This document shows, piece after piece, positions 1-5,198 of a stretch of DNA of 5,198 bases. The notes under the pieces are model-generated. The model had not been told where the DNA came from. It did no database searches and was given only the letters and a program-made list of their open reading frames with translations. The DNA is from Anaerolineales bacterium (lineage in GTDB: Bacteria; Chloroflexota; Anaerolineae; Anaerolineales; UBA6663): contig JAEURM010000159.1 of assembly GCA_016789245.1 (NCBI GenBank), forward strand, positions 1-5,198. Direction: 5' to 3'. Numbering within the stretch: the stretch's first letter is position 1; each line of letters begins with the position of its first letter. The translations under genes and the position numbers were made by a program.

Positions 1-732
1 ATTGCGGTTCATCAAATTGCCAAGTAGGGGCGGATGGCCATCCGCCCCTACGGAAATAACATGCCGCGCCGCCCGTGTAATTTCACCAATGGCTTCAAAA
101 AGTTGGTTGTATTTCTCCGGCTCTTTTTGCCACGCGGCGCGCACATCGCCTACGGTGATTTTGGTGGGGCTGGCAATGCCGGTATCTGCAATGAGCAGGT
201 GAAAGGGCTGGGCTACAGTGAACGGCTCGGGCGGCTGGCCTTTGATGAACCACACCGGCTGGTTGTACGCAATCACCGTGTTATCAATGCCGGAGGGTGT
301 GCCGTGTAGTAATTTCTCAGTTTCAAAAACGATGGCGGAGATTTGAGCATTAGTGATTGGGAAATTGAAGTGGGCGGCGAGGGCGCGCACAATGGCCGTA
401 CACACCGCCGCGCCAGAGCCAAGGCCAGAAGCGCGGGGGATGGTGGAAGTGATAGAGACTGTGAAAGAGTGATTGGTTATTGGTAAATGAAGAAATTCTA
501 GTGTCAGCCGGATGGCTAGCGCCAGCGGGTCATTCGCGCCGGCGTTGCTCAACTTGTAGCGGCGGCGCAAATCTTTGGCCTGAATCCCTATTCCCCCCGT
601 TTCCTTTTTTCCTTGAGAAATGCTGGCAGTAGCTTGCACTTGCGTAACCGGCACGGCCAGCGCGGGTTGGCCGTACACCACTGCATGCTCTCCAAACAGA
701 ATGATTTTGCCGGGCGCGGCGGCCGTGCTCAT
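1..732 (-). CDS. mvk: Mevalonate kinase, GHMP family (C-terminus cut by window edge)
   Basis: Cytosolic enzyme that phosphorylates mevalonate with ATP to 5-phosphomevalonate in the mevalonate route to IPP. I translated 244 residues; the frame runs off the left edge, so roughly the last quarter is missing for a family of usually 300-390 residues. Visible motifs: N-terminal PGKIILFGEHAVVYG (residues 7-21), the ATP-binding loop IPRASGLGSGAAV (98-110), GTPSGIDN (144-151) whose Asp150 matches the catalytic base of the family, and DTGIASPTK (183-191). The loop normally reads GLGSSA; here the second Ser is Gly. The ATG at 732-730 overlaps the TGA of the upstream prenyltransferase gene as ATGA, so translation is probably coupled and no separate ribosome site is needed. 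Residues 228-237 (VGADGHPPLL) are encoded by a perfect DNA palindrome and look like an inserted stretch. Phosphomevalonate kinase is a less likely alternative, because GTPSGIDN and the N-terminal motif fit mevalonate kinase. Confidence 0.93.
   Translation of the reverse strand, partial: MSTAAAPGKIILFGEHAVVYGQPALAVPVTQVQATASISQGKKETGGIGIQAKDLRRRYKLSNAGANDPLALAIRLTLEFLHLPITNHSFTVSITSTIPRASGLGSGAAVCTAIVRALAAHFNFPITNAQISAIVFETEKLLHGTPSGIDNTVIAYNQPVWFIKGQPPEPFTVAQPFHLLIADTGIASPTKITVGDVRAAWQKEPEKYNQLFEAIGEITRAARHVISVGADGHPPLLGNLMNRN
24..51. repeat. Perfect 28-bp GC-rich palindrome inside mvk
   Basis: The half-site GTAGGGGCGGATGG is followed at once by its exact reverse complement, with the centre between 37 and 38 and no mismatch. 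It lies within the mevalonate kinase frame and encodes VGADGHPPL plus the first base of the next Leu, between a helix ending RAARHVIS and the conserved GNLMNRN. The family normally has a shorter turn here. I recall similar GTAGGGGCG...CGCCCCTAC palindromes as interspersed elements in Chloroflexota genomes; that is memory, not something shown here. No second copy exists in this window. Confidence 0.8.
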
Positions 733-1607
733 GGGGTAGAACGGCTGAAGTACAGGATGAGGACGGCGGATAAACCCCACAAGCCAAAAGCAATTTGCAG
801 AGGTCGGTCAATCAGCACCAGTTCATCCGGTGCGCCGCCTTCACCCTTGAGGTGGATAAGATACAAATAGCGGAAGATGCCGTACAACACAAACGGGATA
901 GTGAGCATCATAGAATAATCGCGCGGCAAATTTTCCGCCGAGAAGGTGTAGAACGAGTACGCCACAATGGTGGCCGTAGCTACCAAATTGATAAGCTCAT
1001 CCAAAAAGGCCAAGCTGTACTCTTCTAGCACTTTGCGGGAGCTGTTGGAAGCATCTTTCATCAACAGTAACTCGCCGCGCCGCTTGCCGAAGCCAATGAA
1101 CAGCGCCAACAGCGTCATGCAAATGTACAGCCACGGCGAGATGGTGCTTTCCACCAGCAGTGCGCCGCCCACCGCGCGGAGCAAGTAAAAGCCGGCCAGC
1201 ACCAGCACATCAATCAGCACAATGTGTTTGAGCCAGAAGGAATACAGCAGGTTGCCAGCCACGTACACCACAGCAATTACGCCAAAGCCAAAATCTAGTG
1301 CAAAGGCGGCGGGCAGGCCACCGGCCAAAAACAATGCCACCGCGCCCCACGCCACGCCCTTACTCAGTTGGCCGGAGGGCAAAGGGCGCAACCGCTTTTT
1401 AGGATGCTGGCGGTCTTTCTCAATATCCGCCAAATCATTTAGCACGTACACGGCGCTAGAGAGCAGGCAGAGTAAAAAGAAACCGGCCACCGTTTGCCAG
1501 AAATATTCCGGGTTGAAGAGTTTATGATCAAACACCAACGCGGCAAACACAAAGATGTTTTTCGTCCATTGCCGCGGGCGCATGGTTTTGAGCAGGGCGA
1601 GGAGCAT
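729..1607 (-). CDS. UbiA-superfamily prenyltransferase, decaprenyl-phosphate phosphoribosyltransferase-like
   Basis: Integral membrane protein of 292 residues from the chosen ATG, with about nine hydrophobic helices. It opens with LLKTMRPRQWTKN (residues 5-17), a signature of the UbiA branch that includes DPPR synthase. The first Mg-binding motif is NDLADIEKD (57-65, pattern NDxxDxxxD), followed by HPKKRLRPLPSG (68-79). The second cluster is YSFWLKHIVLIDV (122-134), then LRAVGGA (143-149) and GKRRGELLLM (174-183). In that branch the enzyme moves 5-phosphoribose from PRPP to a polyprenyl phosphate; whether this one does is inferred. The start at 1607 fits the family N-terminus. A TTG at 1709 would add 34 residues of low-complexity sequence crossing the promoter region and is unlikely. 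It is upstream of, and overlaps by 4 bp, mevalonate kinase, which fits an isoprenoid operon. A quinone or other aromatic prenyltransferase is the main alternative. Confidence 0.88.
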   Translation of the reverse strand: MLLALLKTMRPRQWTKNIFVFAALVFDHKLFNPEYFWQTVAGFFLLCLLSSAVYVLNDLADIEKDRQHPKKRLRPLPSGQLSKGVAWGAVALFLAGGLPAAFALDFGFGVIAVVYVAGNLLYSFWLKHIVLIDVLVLAGFYLLRAVGGALLVESTISPWLYICMTLLALFIGFGKRRGELLLMKDASNSSRKVLEEYSLAFLDELINLVATATIVAYSFYTFSAENLPRDYSMMLTIPFVLYGIFRYLYLIHLKGEGGAPDELVLIDRPLQIAFGLWGLSAVLILYFSRSTP

Positions 1608-1614
1608 GAGCGGA

Positions 1615-1620
1615 ATTATA
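1615..1620 (-). promoter_or_regulatory. TATAAT -10 box, leaderless position for the UbiA gene
   Basis: On the minus strand a perfect TATAAT is followed by seven bases (TCCGCTC) and then the ATG at 1607. A sigma70-type start site would therefore fall on or beside the A of the start codon, giving a leaderless mRNA. No Shine-Dalgarno sequence precedes this ATG, which agrees. The -35 candidate 17 bp upstream (TTCCTT, 1638-1643) is weak. Transcription start is inferred, not shown. Confidence 0.5.
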
Positions 1621-1626
1621 CGAGAT

Positions 1627-1680
1627 GGAAAAGCGAAAAGGAAAAGCGGGAAAGTGGGGAAAATGTGGCGGTGGAAAATG
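1627..1680. repeat. Four GGAAAA repeats in the divergent promoter gap
   Basis: GGAAAA occurs on the plus strand at 1627, 1640, 1658 and 1673, in a markedly purine-rich stretch. The last two copies extend to GGAAAATG (1658-1665 and 1673-1680), 15 bp apart. They lie between the two divergent genes and just upstream of the TAGAAT hexamer. They could be regulator half-sites or simple compositional bias; spacing of 13, 18 and 15 bp is not regular. Confidence 0.35.
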
Positions 1681-1681
1681 C

Positions 1682-1687
1682 TAGAAT
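1682..1687 (+). promoter_or_regulatory. Candidate -10 box (TAGAAT) for the CHAT gene
   Basis: TAGAAT differs from the consensus at one position and lies 33 bp before the ATG at 1721, leaving room for a leader of about 25-28 bases that includes the Shine-Dalgarno site. The hexamer 17 bp upstream (GAAAAT, 1659-1664) is a poor -35 match, so this is a weak assignment resting mainly on position. Confidence 0.3.
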
Positions 1688-1707
1688 GTGCGTTAGGCCC
1701 ATTGAGC

Positions 1708-1714
1708 AAAAGGA
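1708..1714 (+). promoter_or_regulatory. Shine-Dalgarno site of the CHAT gene
   Basis: AAAAGGA sits six bases upstream of the ATG at 1721. It supports that start over the in-frame alternatives downstream. Confidence 0.6.
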
Positions 1715-1720
1715 TGAGCT

Positions 1721-3379
1721 ATGCCCGATACTGATTTACTCCTCCGCATCAAAGCGCAAACCAATGGCGTGTATCCCGTGGAAGCGATTGTGGATGGCGG
1801 CGATGGCGGCCATTACACTGGCGGCGAATTGCGCGTGGCCGTGAGTGAGTTTGTGCCGCTGGCGTTGGATAGCGAGAAGTACGGCAAAAAACTGTTTGAA
1901 GCGTTGTTCGCGGGCGAAATTAGGCGCGCGTATGATAAAGCCGTGGCCAAAGCCGAAGCTGACCCGGCCAGCCATTTGCGGGTGCGTGTGTGGATTGACA
2001 ACAACGCCGCCGAACTACATACACTGAATTGGGAACGGCTGTATCACCAGTATCGCGGCAGTGTTGTGCCGTTGGCCGTCTCAGCCGGCACGCCCCTTTC
2101 GCGCTACACGCCGCTAGAAGCGCCCATCCCGCCCGCCGTGGTGGAGCGGCCCATTCGGCTCTTCATCAGCGTAGCCAACCCCAGTGATTTGCCGCCAGAT
2201 TTGAAGCCCGCATTGGTGGAAGATGAAATTGAAACTTTGCGCCAAGCCGTAAGCGGCAACGCCAACTGGAAAATTTCTTTGCTGGCCGGGCGCACCGGTT
2301 TGCCAGAGGCCGTAAAAACCAAACTAAAAGCTGAAGGCTGGGAACTACTGGAGGGCGCCACCACGCTCACCAATATTGCGCGCGGCGTGCAAGATGCGCA
2401 TGTGTGGCACTTTATTGGGCACGGCTCGTTCAACCGGCAAACGCGCAACGGCTTGTTGCATTTAGAAAAAGAGGATGGCACGCGCCAAGCCGCGCCCGAT
2501 GTGGATGTGGTGCAGAAGTTGAGCGGGGCGCGGCACTTGCGCTTAATCTTCATGGTGGCCTGCCAAAGTGCGGAGCGGCCGGCGGATATTGAGCACCCGT
2601 TTATTGGCGTAGCGCCCAAGTTGGTGCAGAGCGGCGCGCCCGCCATCATCGCCATGCAAGATTTTGTGCCCATGGAGTTTGCGCACGCCCTCACCGGAGA
2701 TTTTTACCAACGGCTGGCCGCGCACGGCAAAGTGGATGAAGCCTTGAGCGAAGCGCGGAACACGCTGTTTGGCCGCAAGAGCGCGGCATGGGCCATTCCG
2801 GTGCTCTTCATGCGCTTGCGCGGCGGGCAGTTGTTTGCCACCTCCGCCGCTGAAAGTGAAACCAACACGCGCACGGAGCAAGCCGCCATGACGCAAATTA
2901 TGAACACCGTCAACAACACCATTAACCAAACTGGCAACAACAATGTGGCGGTTCAAGGCGATAACAACACCGTTGTAAACCAAAGCAACAGCGGCGGCGT
3001 GAACTTTGGCAATGTGGGCGGGAGCATCAACATCGGCGGCGATGTAGTAGCTGGTGACAAAATCGTGACGAATGTAGTAGGCGGTGGTGCTGGAGGAGGC
3101 GGCCAAGACCCATATTTCTTCTTGAAGACTAAATTCAAGAAAATCAACACGACCCTTGATGCGCTTGCGGCGGATGGAGATACCAAAGACGATTTGAAGA
3201 AGTACGTGAGCCGCATTCTAGATGAAGTGCTGAAAGGCGATGCCGCCGATACGGCGCGACTGAAGAAAAACTTCGGCAATCTCAAAGATGAAGCGCCAGA
3301 GATTGCGCAAGCCATTCACAACGCTATCAACGAACCGATGGTGACGGTTGCCAACGTGGTGCGTGACGCACTGGCCTAA
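1721..3379 (+). CDS. CHAT-domain (caspase-like) protein with Asn/Gly-rich repeat and C-terminal helical domain
   Basis: A 552-residue cytosolic protein; no signal peptide or membrane segment is seen. Residues 1-140 are the beta-rich N-terminal half usual for bacterial CHAT proteins, with the LHTLNWERLYHQ region (99-110, family pattern PWExL). Residues 143-372 are the peptidase-like core: VWHFIGHGSF (228-237) carries the catalytic His234 and FMVACQSAE (277-285) the Cys281, followed by GVAPKLVQSGAPAIIAMQ (296-313) and the closing WAIPVLFMRLRG (357-368). Both catalytic residues are intact, so a cysteine protease is plausible; the substrate is unknown. Residues 398-449 form three Asn/Gly-rich units, then a Gly linker (454-461) leads to a charged helical region (463-552) that I do not recognise. 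CHAT proteases serve elsewhere as effectors of immune or cell-death systems, for example with gasdermins or Craspase; no gasdermin, NLR or CRISPR gene is visible here, so this role is only an inference. Confidence 0.9.
   Translation: MPDTDLLLRIKAQTNGVYPVEAIVDGGDGGHYTGGELRVAVSEFVPLALDSEKYGKKLFEALFAGEIRRAYDKAVAKAEADPASHLRVRVWIDNNAAELHTLNWERLYHQYRGSVVPLAVSAGTPLSRYTPLEAPIPPAVVERPIRLFISVANPSDLPPDLKPALVEDEIETLRQAVSGNANWKISLLAGRTGLPEAVKTKLKAEGWELLEGATTLTNIARGVQDAHVWHFIGHGSFNRQTRNGLLHLEKEDGTRQAAPDVDVVQKLSGARHLRLIFMVACQSAERPADIEHPFIGVAPKLVQSGAPAIIAMQDFVPMEFAHALTGDFYQRLAAHGKVDEALSEARNTLFGRKSAAWAIPVLFMRLRGGQLFATSAAESETNTRTEQAAMTQIMNTVNNTINQTGNNNVAVQGDNNTVVNQSNSGGVNFGNVGGSINIGGDVVAGDKIVTNVVGGGAGGGGQDPYFFLKTKFKKINTTLDALAADGDTKDDLKKYVSRILDEVLKGDAADTARLKKNFGNLKDEAPEIAQAIHNAINEPMVTVANVVRDALA
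2912..3067 (+). repeat. Three ~17-residue Asn/Gly repeat units coded within the CHAT gene
   Basis: Residues 398-414 (NNTINQTGNNNVAVQGD), 415-432 (NNTVVNQSNSGGVNFGNV) and 433-449 (GGSINIGGDVVAGDKIV) line up as three units of 17-18 residues. Each has a polar N/G pair, a short hydrophobic strand and a turn. The first two also resemble each other in DNA (AACAACACCRTT followed by AACCAAA). The pattern fits beta-arches of a small solenoid or amyloid, and QTGNNNV resembles the RHIM/PP-type core Q-x-G-x-x-N. The structural reading is inferred from sequence only. Confidence 0.6.
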
Positions 3380-3402
3380 TTCTCCTATTCTCTTATTCTC
3401 CA
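3379..3402. repeat. Tandem 8-bp repeat, three copies, between the CHAT gene and tlyA
   Basis: The units ATTCTCCT, ATTCTCTT and ATTCTCCA follow each other without gaps, starting at the last base of the CHAT stop codon and ending six bases before the tlyA ATG. The repeat fills most of the 28-bp gap. It leaves no Shine-Dalgarno site for tlyA. The third copy gives a TATTCT hexamer (3394-3399) eight bases before the ATG, which could act as a -10 box for a leaderless message. Confidence 0.7.
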
Positions 3403-3407
3403 TTGAG

Positions 3408-4208
3408 ATGCCCAAGCCCCGCCTAGACCAACGCCTGCATGAACTTGGCCTGACGCCCAGCCGCGAACAGGCGCGCAAATTAATTATGGCGGGTGAGGTG
3501 CTGGTGAACGGGCAGTTGGTGGATAAGCCTGCCACCGCTGTGGCGCTAGAAGCGGAAATTACACTGAAGGCCAAGCCGCGCTTTGTGAGCCGGGGCGGTG
3601 AAAAATTAGACGCGGCGCTGGAGCAATTTGGCGTGGCGGTAGCTGGATTAGTGTGTGCGGATGTGGGCGCTTCTACCGGCGGGTTTACAGATTGCCTGCT
3701 TCAGCGCGGCGCGGCCAAAGTGTACGCCATTGATGTGGGGCACGGCGTTTTAGATTACAAACTGCGCACAGACCCGCGCGTGGTGGTGATGGAAGAAACC
3801 AATGCGCGGCACGCCGAACGGCTTCCCGAGCCGATACATTTCGTTTCGGTGGATGTTTCCTTTATTTCCCTCAAGCTAATTCTGCCCGTTATCAAACACT
3901 GGTTTGCGCCGCTTTCCAACAATTATCTACCAACCGCCGTTTGCCTCATCAAGCCGCAGTTTGAAGCGGGGCGTAAGGAGGTGAGCAAAGGCGGCGGCGT
4001 GATACGGGATGGAGCGGTGCACCGGCGCGTATTGGAAGATGTGCTAAATTTTGCGGTGGCGGATGGGTGGGCGGTGCGCGGCCTCGTCCGTTCGCCGCTG
4101 GTGGGGCCAAAGGGCAACGCGGAATTTTTGGCGTGGTTAGAGCCGGGCGGCGCGGCGGGCGATGTGTTAGCGTTAGTTGAAGCTGTGACACCAACGGTTG
4201 CGCCGTAG
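3408..4208 (+). CDS. tlyA: TlyA family 16S/23S rRNA (cytidine-2'-O)-methyltransferase
   Basis: 266 residues, full length for the family. It uses S-adenosylmethionine to methylate ribose 2'-OH groups of rRNA; TlyA homologues modify C1409 of 16S and, in some species, C1920 of 23S rRNA. Residues 4-54 are an S4 RNA-binding domain (RLDQRLHELGL, then AGEVLVNG). The linker PRFVSRGGEKL (57-67) leads to an FtsJ-like Rossmann methyltransferase with the SAM loop DVGASTGGFTDCLL (85-98) and AIDVGHGVLDYKLR (107-120). The K-D-K-E tetrad is visible as Lys66, Asp149 (SVDVSF), Lys182 (IKPQFE) and Glu239 (GNAEFL). The ATG at 3408 starts directly before the S4 domain; the TTG at 3348 would overlap the CHAT gene and add 20 unrelated residues. 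No Shine-Dalgarno site is seen, so expression may depend on reinitiation from the upstream gene or on a leaderless message. The old name hemolysin A is historical. Confidence 0.94.
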   Translation: MPKPRLDQRLHELGLTPSREQARKLIMAGEVLVNGQLVDKPATAVALEAEITLKAKPRFVSRGGEKLDAALEQFGVAVAGLVCADVGASTGGFTDCLLQRGAAKVYAIDVGHGVLDYKLRTDPRVVVMEETNARHAERLPEPIHFVSVDVSFISLKLILPVIKHWFAPLSNNYLPTAVCLIKPQFEAGRKEVSKGGGVIRDGAVHRRVLEDVLNFAVADGWAVRGLVRSPLVGPKGNAEFLAWLEPGGAAGDVLALVEAVTPTVAP

Positions 4209-4239
4209 CCTGTTTGGTGTAAGCTTAACGTATCAACTT

Positions 4240-4244
4240 GGAGG
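4240..4244 (+). promoter_or_regulatory. Strong Shine-Dalgarno site of the GH25 gene
   Basis: GGAGG lies six bases before the ATG at 4251, the best ribosome site in the window. It fixes the start of the lysozyme gene and argues against an upstream extension carrying a signal peptide. Confidence 0.85.
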
Positions 4245-4250
4245 CAGACC

Positions 4251-5198
4251 ATGACTTGGGCGCAAGGCATTGACATTTCTCGTTATCAACCCAATGTGGA
4301 TTGGGTGAAAGTACGGGCGGCGGGGATTGAGTATGCAGTTCCAAAGGCTTCGCAATCCAACTTCATGGATCCGAAGTTTAAGGAACATTACGCGGGCGCA
4401 CGCTCGGTGGGCATTTTGCGGAGTGCCTATCACTTTCTTGTGCCAGAGATGGATGGCCCCAAGCAGGCCGCCGCCTATCTCAAAGCATTAGGTGATGATT
4501 TACCAGAGTTGCCGTGCGTGCTGGATATTGAAGCCAAGACGGATAATTTATTCAAATTGGCGAACATTGCCCAGCAATGGCTAGATATTGTGGAGCAGGC
4601 TACTGGCAAGCGGCCCATTATTTACACGGCCGCGTGGTATTGGAACGCCGGCATACAAAACGTAGCCAAGTGGGCGGGGAATTATCCGCTGTGGGTGGCG
4701 GCATACCCCGTAAAAGATGGTTTCCCCTCTGTGCCAGATTTGATGGCGGGCAAGTATAAGCCTCTGCTTCCCAAATCTTGGGCCAACTGGACGTTGTGGC
4801 AATATTCTGAGCGTGGGCGCGTAGATGGCATTACGGTGGATAAGCGTCCCTCCAATGTGGATTTGAATGTGTTCCCCGGCACCATCCAAGATTTACTCAA
4901 TTGGGCGGGGGCCAGCGCGCCACCCGTTACCCGCGCACCAGAGCCAGTTGCGCCCGCGCCCGTAGTTACAGTGGATGTTTCCCAAGCCACCAACATTCAA
5001 GTGATTAACGCGTTTGTGCGCGCCTTTGGCAACAACGGCGGCAAGATGATTGAAGTGACCGGCCTGATGCCGCAACTTACCGCGCGCCCGGTGGATAAAT
5101 ATACCGGCCCAGCCATTGCTAAAATCTCTGGCCTGAACGAGGCGCAGAAAGCGCAATTGAGCACCGCGCTGGGGCAGGTGTTGGCAAACGGCAAGGCG
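4251..5198 (+). CDS. Glycoside hydrolase family 25 (lysozyme-like) protein, 3' end cut by window edge
   Basis: I translated 316 residues with no stop before the window edge. Residues 5-212 are a GH25 barrel, a family that cleaves the N-acetylmuramic acid to N-acetylglucosamine bond of peptidoglycan. It shows QGIDISRYQ (5-13) with Asp8, SAYHFL (58-63), the catalytic pair Asp92 and Glu94 in VLDIEA, PIIYTAAWYW (122-131), WTLWQYSERGRVDG (180-193) and NVDLNVF (202-208). A Pro/Ala-rich linker follows (222-238), then about 76 residues (241-316) that I cannot assign; they mix a VDVSQATNIQVINAF segment with short charged helices. No signal peptide or lipobox is present at the N-terminus, and the Shine-Dalgarno site confirms the start. 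Export would therefore need a holin, another secretion system or cell lysis, as for phage endolysins. It is 42 bp downstream of tlyA. No phage structural genes are seen in the window. Confidence 0.9.
   Translation, partial: MTWAQGIDISRYQPNVDWVKVRAAGIEYAVPKASQSNFMDPKFKEHYAGARSVGILRSAYHFLVPEMDGPKQAAAYLKALGDDLPELPCVLDIEAKTDNLFKLANIAQQWLDIVEQATGKRPIIYTAAWYWNAGIQNVAKWAGNYPLWVAAYPVKDGFPSVPDLMAGKYKPLLPKSWANWTLWQYSERGRVDGITVDKRPSNVDLNVFPGTIQDLLNWAGASAPPVTRAPEPVAPAPVVTVDVSQATNIQVINAFVRAFGNNGGKMIEVTGLMPQLTARPVDKYTGPAIAKISGLNEAQKAQLSTALGQVLANGKA

Noticed and set aside
1608..1709. Longer UbiA protein starting at TTG 1709
   Set aside because: The added 34 residues are low-complexity, come from the purine-rich promoter spacer, and have no counterpart in the family; the ATG at 1607 fits better.
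2104..3106. Long open frames on the minus strand opposite the CHAT gene
   Set aside because: They are shadows of the strongly biased CHAT coding frame, with no recognisable domains and no ribosome sites.
3348..3407. Longer TlyA starting at TTG 3348
   Set aside because: It overlaps the end of the CHAT gene and adds residues unlike the S4 domain; the ATG at 3408 matches the family start.
4188..4220. Inverted repeat ACACCAA / TTGGTGT around the tlyA stop codon as a terminator
   Set aside because: The stem is only 7 bp with a 19-base loop and no T-run follows; the next gene starts 31 bases later, so a terminator is not supported.
4198..4225. Promoter (TTGCGC, 16 bp, TAAGCT) before the GH25 gene
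   Set aside because: Both hexamers match the consensus poorly and the short gap after tlyA makes read-through the simpler explanation.
3923..4276. Minus-strand open frames opposite the end of tlyA
   Set aside because: Low-complexity Pro/Ala/Ser/Thr translations antisense to a well-supported gene.
1..5198. CRISPR array, tRNA, rRNA, insertion sequence or prophage structural gene
   Set aside because: No repeat-spacer pattern, no cloverleaf sequence, no transposase motif and no phage structural protein is visible; the palindrome is a single copy and the GH25 protein alone does not prove a prophage.

Overview
The window carries five protein-coding genes in two divergent groups and no RNA genes. 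It suggests a bacterium of the Chloroflexota, perhaps Anaerolineae-like. That placement is an inference from three things: a bacterial mevalonate-pathway kinase beside a UbiA-type prenyltransferase, a CHAT protein with an Asn/Gly-rich linker, and a GC-rich 28-bp perfect palindrome of a kind I recall as dispersed in such genomes. No marker gene here proves the taxonomy.

Left part (1-1607, minus strand). A UbiA-superfamily membrane prenyltransferase of the decaprenyl-phosphate phosphoribosyltransferase type is followed by mevalonate kinase. Their stop and start codons overlap as ATGA, so they are very probably co-transcribed and translationally coupled. Mevalonate kinase supplies the isoprenoid pathway and the UbiA enzyme would use a polyprenyl product. 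The mevalonate kinase runs off the left edge, and a perfect palindrome sits in frame inside it.

Divergent gap (1608-1720, 113 bp). This short purine-rich spacer holds a consensus TATAAT on the minus strand, placed for a leaderless UbiA transcript. On the plus strand it holds a TAGAAT hexamer and a Shine-Dalgarno site for the next gene, plus four GGAAAA repeats.

Right part (1721-5198, plus strand). First comes a 552-residue CHAT (caspase-like) protein with an intact His/Cys dyad, a three-unit Asn/Gly-rich repeat that resembles amyloid-signalling motifs, and a helical C-terminal domain. A 28-bp gap containing an 8-bp repeat in three copies leads to a TlyA-type rRNA 2'-O-methyltransferase. After 42 bp, behind a strong Shine-Dalgarno site, comes a GH25 lysozyme-type hydrolase without a signal peptide. 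It has an unrecognised C-terminal region and runs off the right edge. The three plus-strand genes are closely spaced and may be one transcription unit, but they share no obvious pathway. No stretch longer than 300 bases lacks a gene. The most noteworthy points are the amyloid-like repeat in the CHAT protein and the palindrome embedded in the mevalonate kinase.
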